From an uncultured Porphyromonadaceae bacterium (GTDB taxonomy: Bacteria; Bacteroidota; Bacteroidia; Bacteroidales; Muribaculaceae): 16,404 nt of DNA. A model generated the notes under the pieces. That model saw nothing but the letters and a program-made list of their open reading frames with translations, ran no database searches and was not told where the DNA came from. The stretch is taken from assembly GCA_900550025.1 (NCBI GenBank), contig URQP01000061.1:1-16404 (forward strand), read 5' to 3'. Positions 1-7,397 of the stretch are shown piece by piece. Made by a program: the position numbers and the translations under genes. Each line of letters begins with the position of its first letter. Position 1 is the stretch's first letter.

Positions 1-341
1 TAGTGAGCCAGAACAAGCAGCTTGCCACTCCTGCGTCGGTCGATTCCATAGAGTCGTCGCTTGGGCAGGAAGACCACGTGAGTATGGGGGCCAATGCAGC
101 GACTAAATGCGCACGGGTCGTGGAAAATGTATATAAAGTGCTTGGCGTGGAATTGATGAATGCCGCACAGGCTTTGGAATTCCGCCGTCCGATGAAGAGT
201 TCTGCAAAGATAGAACAATTGTTTGCCGAATACCGCAAGTCGGTGGCATTCGTGGATGTCGACAGAGTGATGTATACAGAAATAGCAAAGTCTATAGAGT
301 TCCTGAAAACGCACGATTATCTCTATGAAGACTGTTTATAA
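1..341 (+). CDS. hutH: Histidine ammonia-lyase, C-terminal part (cut by left window edge)
   Basis: This is the end of histidine ammonia-lyase, which deaminates L-histidine to trans-urocanate in the cytoplasm as the first step of histidine degradation. About 112 residues are visible. The segment ASVDSIESSLGQEDHVSMG is the conserved C-terminal signature of the HutH/PAL family, followed by the helical tail with AAQALEFRRP. The catalytic MIO Ala-Ser-Gly triad lies upstream of the window. A GTG at position 3 is probably an internal valine codon, because the family sequence continues before it, so I treat the gene as 5'-truncated by the window and not as starting here. The stop codon lies inside the next gene: hutI begins 17 bases before hutH ends, in another frame, which suggests co-transcription and translational coupling. 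Confidence 0.93.
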   Translation, partial: VSQNKQLATPASVDSIESSLGQEDHVSMGANAATKCARVVENVYKVLGVELMNAAQALEFRRPMKSSAKIEQLFAEYRKSVAFVDVDRVMYTEIAKSIEFLKTHDYLYEDCL

Positions 342-1557
342 AAACATAAAACAGCTTATCGGGGCGTATGACTCTCCTGCCGGGTTGCTTGAAGGGGCGG
401 CAATGGCTGCCGCTCCTATGACCGGAAACGCTTTTTTAATCGTAAAGGACGGAGTCGTGGAGAAATTCGGAGGGATGGACAGCCTTTCGGATGCTGATGT
501 TGACGATGCCACGGTGGAGGATTTGTCAGGGCAGTTCGTGTTTCCTGCATTTGCTGATTCGCATACCCATATTGTCTATGCCGGCAGCCGCGAGCAGGAA
601 TATGAGGATAAGATCCGCGGATTGTCGTATGTGGAAATTGCAAGGCGCGGAGGCGGGATTCTCAATTCGGCCGACCTGTTGCGCCGTACATCGGAGAACG
701 ATTTGTACGAAATGGCTATGGAGCGGCTTATGCGGTGCGTGGAAGGCGGTACGGGCGCAATAGAGATTAAAAGCGGCTACGGACTTTCTACCGGGAGCGA
801 ATTGAAGATGCTTCGTGTCATACACCGTATGAAAGAAACTGCGCCGGTTGCTGTCAGGAGCAATTTCCTTGCCGCTCACGCTTTCCCGCGGGAGTTTGCC
901 GATGACCACGATGGATATGTCTCGTTGATTGTTGGAGAGATGCTTCCTGAAGTGGCCAAAGAGGGGCTTGCCGATTTTGTCGATGTGTTTTGCGACGAGG
1001 GATTCTTCACTATCCAGCAAACGGAAAGGATACTTGCGGCTGCCTCCAAATATGGAATGCGGCCGAAAATCCATGCCAACGAGCTTGCACGGTCGGGAGG
1101 CATACAGCTCGGAGTGAAGTATGGCGCATTGTCGGTCGATCATCTGGAGCATACCGGCGATGAGGAAATAGCCGCGTTGAGAGGGAGCGGCACAGTCGCT
1201 ACCGTATTGCCGGGGGCGGCGTTTTTCCTTGGTATGCCATACGCTCCTGCGCGGCAGATGGTTGATTGCGGATTGCCGGTAGCTGTTGCTTCCGACTACA
1301 ATCCCGGCTCGTCGCCATCTGCAAGTATGAAGTTCGTGCTGTCGCTTGCTTCTATAAAAATGAAGCTGTCGCCTGTGGAGGCTTTGAATGCGGCAACTGT
1401 GAACGGAGCTAATGCGATGGGGCTTGGCGGAAGCCATGGGCAGATTGTCCCAGGCTGGAAAGCCAATTTCATAATCACCAAGCCGATGCCGTCATTTGCT
1501 TATTTTAGTTATGCCTATACGGAAAATTTGATTGAAAAAGTTGTGGTCAATAAATAA
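325..1557 (+). CDS. hutI: Imidazolonepropionase
   Basis: This enzyme hydrolyses 4-imidazolone-5-propanoate to N-formimino-L-glutamate, the third step of histidine degradation, in the cytoplasm. The 410 residues match the usual length of this amidohydrolase-superfamily enzyme. The metal-binding HxH is seen as ADSHTH (His80, His82). Family-typical segments follow: YEDKIRGLSYVEIARRGGGI (about 93-112), EIKSGYGL (147-154), FLAAHAFP (181-188), KIHANELA (248-255, with His250 as a likely metal ligand), VDHLEH (271-276) and ASDYNPGSSPS (322-332, with Asp324 in the catalytic position). The ATG at 325 overlaps the hutH end and gives the expected N-terminus. hutU and the formimino-glutamate processing genes are not in the window. 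Confidence 0.96.
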   Translation: MKTVYKNIKQLIGAYDSPAGLLEGAAMAAAPMTGNAFLIVKDGVVEKFGGMDSLSDADVDDATVEDLSGQFVFPAFADSHTHIVYAGSREQEYEDKIRGLSYVEIARRGGGILNSADLLRRTSENDLYEMAMERLMRCVEGGTGAIEIKSGYGLSTGSELKMLRVIHRMKETAPVAVRSNFLAAHAFPREFADDHDGYVSLIVGEMLPEVAKEGLADFVDVFCDEGFFTIQQTERILAAASKYGMRPKIHANELARSGGIQLGVKYGALSVDHLEHTGDEEIAALRGSGTVATVLPGAAFFLGMPYAPARQMVDCGLPVAVASDYNPGSSPSASMKFVLSLASIKMKLSPVEALNAATVNGANAMGLGGSHGQIVPGWKANFIITKPMPSFAYFSYAYTENLIEKVVVNK

Positions 1558-1565
1558 TCGCTTCT

Positions 1566-3011
1566 ATGGAATGTCCTAAGTTAATATCAGTCTTAATGGC
1601 GGTGATTTTGCCGGTAGCGGCACTTGCCGATTTGAAAATGCCTTCGATTTTTTCCGACAACATGATGTTGCAGCAAGCTACGAGTGTGAAGATATTCGGA
1701 AAGGCTGATGCCGGCGAGAAAATCACGGTTAAGGCATCGTGGGGAGCGGAAAATAGCGCGACGGCGGCTGTTGACGGAAAATGGGAATTGTATTTGGACA
1801 CTCCTGCCGCGACATCCGACCCGCAATCGTTGGAAATAAAAGGAGAAAGCGGTATAGTTAGAATTGAAAATGTCCTGATAGGCGAAGTGTGGCTGTGTAC
1901 AGGTCAAAGCAATATGGAGTTTCCCGTATGCCGTCAGGGCGACGGCAGTTGGGCTACTGGGATGCTTGGCGAGGAAGCAGAATTGGCCGACAGCGATTAT
2001 CCTGAAATCCGCCTGTTTCAGGTCGCCCACCAGCTTGCGCCTGACGGCGAGAAGGACGATGTGGAAGGGAAGTGGACAGTTTGTAATGCCGGGAACCTCT
2101 ATAATTTCTCGGCCGTGGCATACGTTTTCGGCAAGCGTCTGCATAAGGAACTCGGTGTGCCTGTCGGGTTGGTGCAGGACACATGGGGCGGCACTATCAT
2201 CGAGGCATGGACAAGTATGGAAATAATGGAAAACAATCCTGATTATGCGGATGTGCTGGAGCGGTATTCTCTTGAAAAAATGGAAAAGGCGGGCTATCCG
2301 TGGAAAGTGCCTTCAACTTTGTGGAACGGTATGATAGTGCCGATTGCCGGATTTACGGTAAAAGGCAATATATGGTATCAGGGAGAGTCGAATGTGTTTG
2401 CCGACAAGCATTATGCCCAGGCTTTGATTAATCTGATTAACAGTTGGCGCGAGGTATGGGGGCAGCCGGATATGCCGTTCTATTTTGCGCAGATTGCGCC
2501 GTATGCCAATGCTCCCTCGCTCGGAGTGCGTGACGCGCAGTTTCAGGTGTGGCTTGAAAGCGGCTTGAAAAATGTCGGGATGGTGGCGACGGTCGACGTG
2601 GGCGACTCCATCGACATCCACCCCCGCAATAAGAAGGCCGTGGGCGAGCGTTTTGCCCGCTGGGCATTGGCGAAGCAGTACGGTAGGGACGTGGCTTGTT
2701 CCGGTCCGGTGTTCAAATCGCTGTCGCAAGAAGACGGGCGGTTGGTCTTGGAATTCGATTATGCGGAAGGCGGTCTTTCCACTTCCGACGGTGAGCCGAT
2801 CAAAGCGTTTGAAGTAGCCGGCAGCGATAAAGTGTTCCGTCCGGCAGCCGCAGAAATAAAAGGAAGTAGGATAGAGGTGCATTCTCCCGATGTCGCTGAA
2901 CCTGTAGCCGTGCGCTATGCGTGGAAAGACTTCTGCCGTGTCAACCTCGTCAACGCCGACGGCCTTCCCGCCGTCCCCTTCCGCTCCGACAGCTGGAGCA
3001 TATACAGATAA
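1566..3011 (+). CDS. Secreted SGNH-type esterase, sialate O-acetylesterase family
   Basis: This is probably a periplasmic or secreted carbohydrate esterase that removes acetyl groups from sialic acid or other glycans. Residues 1-21 form a signal peptide (a short Lys-containing head, a hydrophobic core and Ala-Leu-Ala-Asp at the cut). After an N-terminal beta-sandwich-like part (roughly 22-105), the SGNH catalytic domain shows block I GQSNMEF with nucleophile Ser115, the family segment LVQDTWGGTIIEAW (202-215), the block WYQGESNVF (270-278), and DIHPRNKKAVGERFARWAL (350-368) carrying the Asp350-x-His352 pair. At 481 residues it is a normal length for bacterial sialate O-acetylesterases. It starts 8 bases after hutI, so it may be read from the same transcript although the functions look unrelated. 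The substrate cannot be settled from sequence; xylan acetyl esterases share this fold. Confidence 0.88.
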   Translation: MECPKLISVLMAVILPVAALADLKMPSIFSDNMMLQQATSVKIFGKADAGEKITVKASWGAENSATAAVDGKWELYLDTPAATSDPQSLEIKGESGIVRIENVLIGEVWLCTGQSNMEFPVCRQGDGSWATGMLGEEAELADSDYPEIRLFQVAHQLAPDGEKDDVEGKWTVCNAGNLYNFSAVAYVFGKRLHKELGVPVGLVQDTWGGTIIEAWTSMEIMENNPDYADVLERYSLEKMEKAGYPWKVPSTLWNGMIVPIAGFTVKGNIWYQGESNVFADKHYAQALINLINSWREVWGQPDMPFYFAQIAPYANAPSLGVRDAQFQVWLESGLKNVGMVATVDVGDSIDIHPRNKKAVGERFARWALAKQYGRDVACSGPVFKSLSQEDGRLVLEFDYAEGGLSTSDGEPIKAFEVAGSDKVFRPAAAEIKGSRIEVHSPDVAEPVAVRYAWKDFCRVNLVNADGLPAVPFRSDSWSIYR

Positions 3012-3030
3012 AATGGCAATCCTTATCTGT
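3004..3030. terminator. Possible weak hairpin between converging genes
   Basis: ACAGATAA (3004-3011) is perfectly repeated in reverse as TTATCTGT (3023-3030) around an 11-base loop, followed by TTGTTG. The left arm overlaps the esterase stop codon. It sits in the 33-base gap where the esterase and the restriction cassette converge, where a terminator is expected. The stem is short and A+T-rich, so it is only a candidate. Confidence 0.35.
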
Positions 3031-3044
3031 TTGTTGTATGGAAC

Positions 3045-3926
3045 TTAGAAGGGCAAATCCTGCCCATATCCTACGAACGGTTCATTAAGGACTTGTATTT
3101 CATTGTCTTCAAACAGTTGTGCTTGCTTTTGGAGTTTTTCCAAATACAGAGTACGTCTTGAAGTGTCGTTGATTTCCTCCCTGCGGGCTTTACTCAGTTC
3201 CAAGAATTCTTCATTTTGGTCTATGCCAAGGAATCGGCGTCCCAAAAGATTGGCAGCGATGCCAGTTGTACTGCTACCTGCAAATGGGTCTAAAATCCAA
3301 GCACATGGAAGGGTCGATGCCTGAATGATACGGGAAAGAACACATAATGGCTTCTGCGTAGGATGCTTTCCGCACGACTTTTCCCATGGGGCAATAGCCG
3401 GCAGCCGCCACACATCACGCATTTGAGTTCCGCCATTAATTTTCTTCATTAATTCATAATTAAAATAATGGGGTACTTTTTGCTCTTTACGTGCCCAAAG
3501 AATATATTCTGCCGAGTGGGTGAAATATTTGCATGACAGATTTGGTGGTGGATTTGTTTTCTCCCATGTAATGCAGTTCAATATCTTGAAACCTAATTCT
3601 GTCAGGCATCGGGCAATGGAAAAAATGTTATGGTAGGTGCCACTTATCCAAATTGTTCCATTGCTTTTCAATTTTTCCCGACAAACGGCAATCCATGATT
3701 TATCAAATAGATAATCCTCTTCATATCCGTTAGACTTATCCCATGCACCCTTGTTGACAGACACCATTTTGCCGCTTTGGACGCTTATTCCTCCATTTGA
3801 TAAATGATATGGAGGATCTGCGAAAATCATATCAAACTTGAAGTCAAACGAATTCAACAGTTCGATGCAATCTCCTTTCAAAAGGGTAAAATCCTTATTC
3901 TCTGATTTATAGTAGGCAGTAGGCAT
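3045..3926 (-). CDS. DNA adenine N6-methyltransferase, DpnA-like second methylase of the R-M system
   Basis: This enzyme transfers methyl from S-adenosylmethionine to adenine N6, presumably in GATC. The motif order places it in the beta class: the catalytic DPPY (37-40, motif IV) comes first, and the SAM-binding DPFAGSSTTG (213-222, motif I) is near the C-terminus, preceded by HPTQKP (188-193). Its 293 residues fit the family. In the pneumococcal DpnII system the corresponding DpnA can methylate single-stranded DNA and so protects incoming transforming DNA. That role is inferred here from family and context only. It starts 3 bases after the nuclease gene ends and is the last gene of the cassette. 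A standalone beta-class methylase of other specificity is possible, but the setting argues against it. Confidence 0.9.
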   Translation of the reverse strand: MPTAYYKSENKDFTLLKGDCIELLNSFDFKFDMIFADPPYHLSNGGISVQSGKMVSVNKGAWDKSNGYEEDYLFDKSWIAVCREKLKSNGTIWISGTYHNIFSIARCLTELGFKILNCITWEKTNPPPNLSCKYFTHSAEYILWARKEQKVPHYFNYELMKKINGGTQMRDVWRLPAIAPWEKSCGKHPTQKPLCVLSRIIQASTLPCAWILDPFAGSSTTGIAANLLGRRFLGIDQNEEFLELSKARREEINDTSRRTLYLEKLQKQAQLFEDNEIQVLNEPFVGYGQDLPF

Positions 3927-3929
3927 TTA

Positions 3930-4808
3930 TTAGATAAGCACTTTTGAAATTATTCCATTTTCAAGATCCGCAATGTTGTATAGATGTTCCAAAACGTCGA
4001 AGGTCTCCTTCAGATTGTTTTTTGCACTGCGCCAACCACAGCCATCGGTAAACCAAACAAACTTAAAATAGTCCAAGTCTTTAGTCTCCAAAGTGATAGT
4101 TTTATAACTACGGGCTGTTTCGTTCAGCTTAGAACCGCTACTTGTATAAAAGTTTGTCTCTATTCCATAGATAGTGTTCTCTCCTTTTACAACAAAGTCA
4201 AACCTCTTTTCAGCCCCACCATTATTAGAAATAGACGATAAGTCTATACCCCATTTAGCTTCTATTTCGTGGATATACATTTCCTTGAAATACGATTCTT
4301 CTTTCACGAGTCCGGCTTTGCAAAGAAAACTTTCCACAAGGTTCTCCATCAGATGGCCTCCACGATTCTTACGGCCATTGGAATCAAGTCCGGTTTCTAT
4401 GCCTGTAACATAGTCCACGAGATTATTGACAATATGGTTTTCCATCAAGTCAAACAATCCAGTCTTACGCATAAATTTGGCATACTCCTCATTTGTGCAG
4501 TTAGGCTTGTCAAAGTGAAAATCAATCTGACCTTCTTCATCCATAGCCATAATGTCGAGTTCCCGTTTAGCCAAAAGAATAGGAATACAGCTTAATGTCT
4601 CAGGATATTGTGTTAAGATACTTTTAAATTCTTCTTCAATATTTTTTGAGCCAATAAGTGAGTTCAATATGTTAAGTGGGATTTTTATGGCATCTACATT
4701 GTTGAACACCTTATTAAAGTCAACATAATATCTATAATCAGCAATGGATGGTCTAAATCCAGCAAGCCAAGCATCAAACTCTCTCATATCAGTAAGCATT
4801 AGCGACAT
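3930..4808 (-). CDS. Type II restriction endonuclease, DpnII/MboI family
   Basis: This is the cleaving enzyme of the cassette; the DpnII/MboI family cuts unmethylated GATC. The 292 residues are close to the family length. The best-conserved stretch is RFDFVVK (202-208), then YGIETNFYTSSGSKLNETAR (214-233), which is typical of the DpnII family and looks like a PD-(D/E)xK-type active site with Asp204 and Glu217 as candidate metal ligands (the assignment is mine). Its start overlaps the end of the upstream methylase gene by 20 bases, so nuclease translation is probably coupled to methylase translation, which would help protection come first. A second ATG three codons downstream is also possible as the start. 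No frameshift is visible, so the enzyme is likely active. Confidence 0.92.
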   Translation of the reverse strand: MSLMLTDMREFDAWLAGFRPSIADYRYYVDFNKVFNNVDAIKIPLNILNSLIGSKNIEEEFKSILTQYPETLSCIPILLAKRELDIMAMDEEGQIDFHFDKPNCTNEEYAKFMRKTGLFDLMENHIVNNLVDYVTGIETGLDSNGRKNRGGHLMENLVESFLCKAGLVKEESYFKEMYIHEIEAKWGIDLSSISNNGGAEKRFDFVVKGENTIYGIETNFYTSSGSKLNETARSYKTITLETKDLDYFKFVWFTDGCGWRSAKNNLKETFDVLEHLYNIADLENGIISKVLI

Positions 4809-5700
4809 TTGAAATCATTATTTCTGAAATGGCACCACGACCATTCGCCTTTGAGTTTATCATTCTCGAAGCAGACACTCGCTTAATAGAAAACATTCCG
4901 TAAAGAAGATCAAAGAAATCATCTCCACTATCCACATTTTGCGGATCAGAATTACTTGCCACAAACAAAGATTTATGGGCTGCAATCTGCTCGCAGAAGT
5001 CACGCAGTCGCTTCTGTTCCTTATCATTAAACCCATCTTTTGCGTAGGATGTAAATGCGGAAGTTTCCGTAAGAGGACGGTATGGCGGATCAAAATAGTA
5101 CAAGACATTATCGCCTGCATATTTCCCTGTCTGGGCAAAATCACCGCAAAGAATCTCCACTCGCTGAAGAACGGCAGAATCCGCCCATAATGTTTCCTCA
5201 TCACAAATCTTAGGATTTGAATATTTCCCATGCGGGACATTAAACTTACCCTTAGAGTTTACACGATACAGACCATTGAAACACGTGCGATTCAAGAAGA
5301 TAAACAATGCCGCTGTTTCCACTTCTGAGTTATTCCTCTCGTTAAAACGGTTTCGTTGCGACAAATAATAATTTTTTCTGGCAATTTCATCAAGTGCAAG
5401 ATATTCTGATTGAATCCGCGTCAGTTCAACAATCAAATTTTCAACATCAGACTTTATCACACGATATGTGCAGATTAATTCTGCATTTATATCATTGATG
5501 ATAGCTCTTGTTATGTTAGGGTATTCTTGCAAAATCCAAAACAACACAGCTCCCCCTCCAACAAAAGGCTCGACATAGGTCACTTCCTTCCTGTGTGATA
5601 AATCACAAGGTAGGGCCTTTTTTATATTTTCAAGGAGTTGGGTCTTTCCTCCGGCCCACTTGACGAATGGTTTTGCCGGGTATGTATATAATTTTTTCAT
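4789..5700 (-). CDS. Dam-family DNA adenine N6-methyltransferase (first methylase of the R-M system)
   Basis: This enzyme methylates adenine N6 in GATC using S-adenosylmethionine and protects host DNA from the neighbouring nuclease. It belongs to the alpha class (Dam/DpnM/MboA). KWAGGK (14-19) and EPFVGGGAVLF (44-54) form the SAM-binding N-terminal part, followed by the variable target-recognition region with FNGLYRVNSKGKFNVPHG (141-158), typical of Dam proteins, and then the catalytic FDPPYRPL (203-210). The length of 303 residues is normal for the family. It is the first gene of the cassette, so it is transcribed ahead of the nuclease. It has no recognisable Shine-Dalgarno sequence, as is usual in Bacteroidetes. 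An orphan Dam of mismatch repair is unlikely given the flanking DpnII-family gene. Confidence 0.93.
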   Translation of the reverse strand: MKKLYTYPAKPFVKWAGGKTQLLENIKKALPCDLSHRKEVTYVEPFVGGGAVLFWILQEYPNITRAIINDINAELICTYRVIKSDVENLIVELTRIQSEYLALDEIARKNYYLSQRNRFNERNNSEVETAALFIFLNRTCFNGLYRVNSKGKFNVPHGKYSNPKICDEETLWADSAVLQRVEILCGDFAQTGKYAGDNVLYYFDPPYRPLTETSAFTSYAKDGFNDKEQKRLRDFCEQIAAHKSLFVASNSDPQNVDSGDDFFDLLYGMFSIKRVSASRMINSKANGRGAISEIMISNVANAY

Positions 5701-5744
5701 ATAAGTCCAAGTACTGCAACTGATACGCTCTCCGCATTGCTATG

Positions 5745-5776
5745 CAAAAATAGCGATAACCGTCCATTCCCCCAAT
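5745..5776 (-). promoter_or_regulatory. Promoter of the restriction-modification cassette
   Basis: Read on the minus strand, TATTTTTG (5745-5752) matches the Bacteroidetes -7 consensus TAnnTTTG. ATTG (5773-5776) lies 20 bases upstream, where the -33 TTTG-like element is expected. The first methylase gene starts about 44 bases downstream. No controller-protein gene or obvious C-box is present. Confidence 0.6.
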
Positions 5777-5834
5777 AAATGAATCAATAAAAACAGCGTC
5801 TTTCACAAACCACACTACAAAAGACAATAAAACA

Positions 5835-5875
5835 CCAGCGGGACAAACAAATTTCCTTTGTTCATCCCGCTGGTT
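5835..5875 (-). terminator. Hairpin terminator after the DUF2795 gene
   Basis: ACCAGCGGGA (5835-5844) pairs with TCCCGCTGGT (5866-5875). A second AACAAA/TTTGTT stem lies inside after a two-base mismatch, so the arms are long. On the minus strand it is followed by GTTTTATTG, and on the plus strand by TTTTC, so it may work in both directions. It lies 28 bases past the DUF2795 stop and separates that gene from the restriction cassette promoter. Confidence 0.75.
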
Positions 5876-5903
5876 TTCAATCTTTTAATCTATTCAAAGG
5901 GTA

Positions 5904-6125
5904 TCAATACTCCTCCTCGTTGAAGAAAAAGTCCTCCTTGCTTGGATAGTCTGGCCAAATATCTTCTATACATTCGTAGACATCGCCTTCGTCTTCCATT
6001 TCCTGAAGGTTCTCGATAACTTCAAGAGGGGCGCCGGAACGCATCGCGTAATCGATGAGTTCTTCTTTGGTGGCAGGCCATGGCGCGTCTTCCAATTTTG
6101 ATGCGAGTTCAAGAGTCCAATACAT
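5904..6125 (-). CDS. DUF2795-type small acidic protein
   Basis: This 73-residue cytoplasmic protein is rich in Asp and Glu, starts MYWTLELASKLEDAPWPAT and ends in a very acidic tail (FFFNEEEY). I recognise the pattern ATKEELIDYAMRSGAPLEVIENL as that of the DUF2795 family, which is widespread and strongly conserved in Bacteroidales. No biochemical function is known to me. Tryptophans at 3, 16 and 57, and the motif IEDIWPDYPSKEDFF (residues 53-67), look structural. It has its own promoter-like element upstream (6159-6189) and a strong hairpin terminator downstream, so it is probably a single-gene transcript although it follows the adenosyltransferase gene by 56 bases. Confidence 0.85.
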   Translation of the reverse strand: MYWTLELASKLEDAPWPATKEELIDYAMRSGAPLEVIENLQEMEDEGDVYECIEDIWPDYPSKEDFFFNEEEY

Positions 6126-6158
6126 AATCTAAAAATTTTATTGTCTTGAAAAGTTCCG

Positions 6159-6189
6159 CAAAAATAATACCAAAAAAGGTATTAGCAAT
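6159..6189 (-). promoter_or_regulatory. Promoter of the DUF2795 gene
   Basis: On the minus strand TATTTTTG (6159-6166) fits the TAnnTTTG -7 motif. ATTG (6186-6189) lies 19 bases upstream, in the -33 position. The distance from the -7 box to the start codon (33 bases) equals that seen for argR in this window. The element overlaps the hairpin after the adenosyltransferase gene, so its T-tract serves both sites. Confidence 0.5.
6165..6184 (-). terminator. Hairpin at the end of the cobalamin adenosyltransferase gene
   Basis: TAATACC (6165-6171) and GGTATTA (6178-6184) form a perfect 7-base inverted repeat around six A/T bases. The right arm contains the stop codon of the adenosyltransferase gene. 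On the minus strand the stem is followed by TTTTTG. The stem is A+T-rich, so termination may be partial. Confidence 0.5.
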
Positions 6190-6748
6190 CTTTATCCCAG
6201 AAAATTTCTTCGATTTGGTTATGGATATTGTTAAATCTCGCTAAAACAAAGAAAAAGTCGCTCAGCCGGTTCAGGTAAGTCAACACGTTCGGGTCGATGT
6301 AGTTGCCGTTGGCGAGGGCCACCACACGGCGTTCGCAACGGCGTGTGACGGTGCGGCACACGTGCGCGAACGACGATATGCGGCTGCCGCCGGGAAGCAC
6401 GAACGCCCGGAGCGGAGGAAGCTCTGAATCAAGCTCGTCGATTACGCGCTCAAGTTTTGTAATGTCGTTTTCCGACAAGCCGGCCGCTTTCGATGATGTG
6501 TTTGCCGGGTGGTCGGTAGCCAGATATGCTCCTATGCAGAACAGTTTGTTCTGTATGACTCTCAGATATTCCTTGATTTCGCTGGGGATATTGTGCAGGT
6601 TGTCGAGCACGCCTATAAAGGAATTCAGCTCATCTACAGTACCGTAGGCCTCGATGCGGGCATTGTCCTTCGATACTCTTCTTCCGCCGGCCAATGAGGT
6701 TTCTCCCCTGTCGCCGGTCATTGTGTAAACATTGCTTTTCTTTACCAT
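6182..6748 (-). CDS. pduO: ATP:cob(I)alamin adenosyltransferase, PduO type
   Basis: This enzyme transfers the adenosyl group of ATP to cob(I)alamin, making coenzyme B12 in the cytoplasm. The N-terminal ATP-binding loop TGDRGETSLAGGRRVSKD (11-28) and AYGTVDELNS (34-43) are diagnostic. The helical-bundle signatures FVLPGG (116-121), HVCRTVTRRCER (129-140) and YLNRLSDFFFVLAR (158-171) complete the active site and trimer interface. The 188 residues match the single-domain PduO/MMAB form. It starts 9 bases after the LOG-family gene, so the two form one transcript. The symbol names the family. No propanediol-use genes or B12 riboswitch are seen in the window, so the cofactor probably serves other B12 enzymes such as methylmalonyl-CoA mutase (inference). 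Confidence 0.92.
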   Translation of the reverse strand: MVKKSNVYTMTGDRGETSLAGGRRVSKDNARIEAYGTVDELNSFIGVLDNLHNIPSEIKEYLRVIQNKLFCIGAYLATDHPANTSSKAAGLSENDITKLERVIDELDSELPPLRAFVLPGGSRISSFAHVCRTVTRRCERRVVALANGNYIDPNVLTYLNRLSDFFFVLARFNNIHNQIEEIFWDKDC

Positions 6749-6757
6749 AACTGAATG

Positions 6758-7297
6758 TTATTTTGTGAGTTGTTTTAATTTTTCGATACATTCTCCGGCC
6801 GATGATACGGCTACGATGCTGTCGACGGCCTCTTTTGAAGCAAGGCCGAGCTCCGCGAATTTTTGCAGTTGGGTAATGAGCGGGTCGAACACTCCGTCAA
6901 TGTTGACGAGCAGTATTTTCTTGTCGAAATTGCGGCTTACCGTCATTTCTGCCAGAGTGCTCATCACTTCGTCTAAAGTGCCTATTCCGCCGGGCAGAGC
7001 CACGTAGGCGTCGCCCATCTCGCGGAGTGCCGTTTTCCGTTCTCCAAGGTCTTTTGTATAGATTATCCGGTCTGCCAGAGGGTCGGCGAGGTGGCGGAAT
7101 ATTTCCGGGATGACGCCGATGATTTTAGCGCCTGCGGCTTTGGCTGTTGCCGCAAGCGTATGCATCTGCCCGGCATTGGAGCCGCCGTAGACAAGTGCCG
7201 CGCCCATTCTTCCTATCCCGTCGGCGACCTCTGCCGTGGCTTTTTTGAAAGCCGGGCTGATGTTGTTGCGGGAGGATAGATATACTGTAACGTTCAT
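6758..7297 (-). CDS. LOG-family protein (TIGR00730; nucleoside 5'-monophosphate phosphoribohydrolase-like)
   Basis: Members of this Rossmann-fold family cleave the N-glycosidic bond of nucleoside monophosphates, including cytokinin precursors in plants and some bacteria. The signature PGGxGTxxE appears as PGGIGTLDE (102-110). The other family elements are LVYGGSNAGQM (35-45) and the ERK segment (86-88) with the conserved arginine. The length (179 residues) is typical. It lies immediately upstream of the adenosyltransferase gene with a 9-base gap. The true substrate in Bacteroidales is unknown to me, and older annotation as lysine decarboxylase is a misnomer of the family. Confidence 0.9.
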   Translation of the reverse strand: MNVTVYLSSRNNISPAFKKATAEVADGIGRMGAALVYGGSNAGQMHTLAATAKAAGAKIIGVIPEIFRHLADPLADRIIYTKDLGERKTALREMGDAYVALPGGIGTLDEVMSTLAEMTVSRNFDKKILLVNIDGVFDPLITQLQKFAELGLASKEAVDSIVAVSSAGECIEKLKQLTK

Positions 7298-7313
7298 TAC
7301 TGAAAAATTTCTG

Positions 7314-7321
7314 CAAATATA
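7314..7321 (-). promoter_or_regulatory. -7 promoter element of the LOG/adenosyltransferase operon
   Basis: TATATTTG on the minus strand fits the Bacteroidetes TAnnTTTG -7 motif and ends 16 bases before the LOG gene start, implying a very short leader. No -33 element at the usual distance is clear: TTTG occurs 14 and 25 bases upstream, neither ideal. Confidence 0.45.
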
Positions 7322-7397
7322 GTGTATATATTATCCAAATATACCTCAAACGGCGAGAAATTTCCCTTTTCCGCCGCGGATGGATGTCTGGCGGCTG

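Larger units (their letters stand above)
3045..5752 (-). other. DpnII/MboI-type restriction-modification cassette
   Basis: Three genes run on the minus strand in the order Dam-like methylase, DpnII-family endonuclease, DpnA-like methylase. Neighbours overlap by 20 bases or are separated by 3, so this is one transcript starting from a promoter near 5745-5776. This order, with the nuclease between two adenine methylases, is the one I recall for MboI. The block is visibly more A+T-rich than the genes on either side, which suggests horizontal acquisition. All three reading frames are intact. No integrase, transposase or flanking direct repeat was seen at its ends. Confidence 0.85.

Noticed and set aside
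3..5. GTG at position 3 as a start codon for the first gene
   Set aside because: The sequence matches the middle of HutH without a break, so this is an internal valine and the true start is outside the window.
526..1437. Long open frame (303 codons) on the minus strand within hutI
   Set aside because: It lies wholly antisense to a gene with full family motifs, and its product is rich in Arg, His and Ser with no recognisable domain. It is a shadow of a G+C-rich gene.
5630..5827. Open frame of 65 codons upstream of and overlapping the Dam-like gene, considered as a controller protein
   Set aside because: It has no helix-turn-helix, overlaps the methylase gene in another frame and spans the likely promoter. 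It is not supported as a gene.
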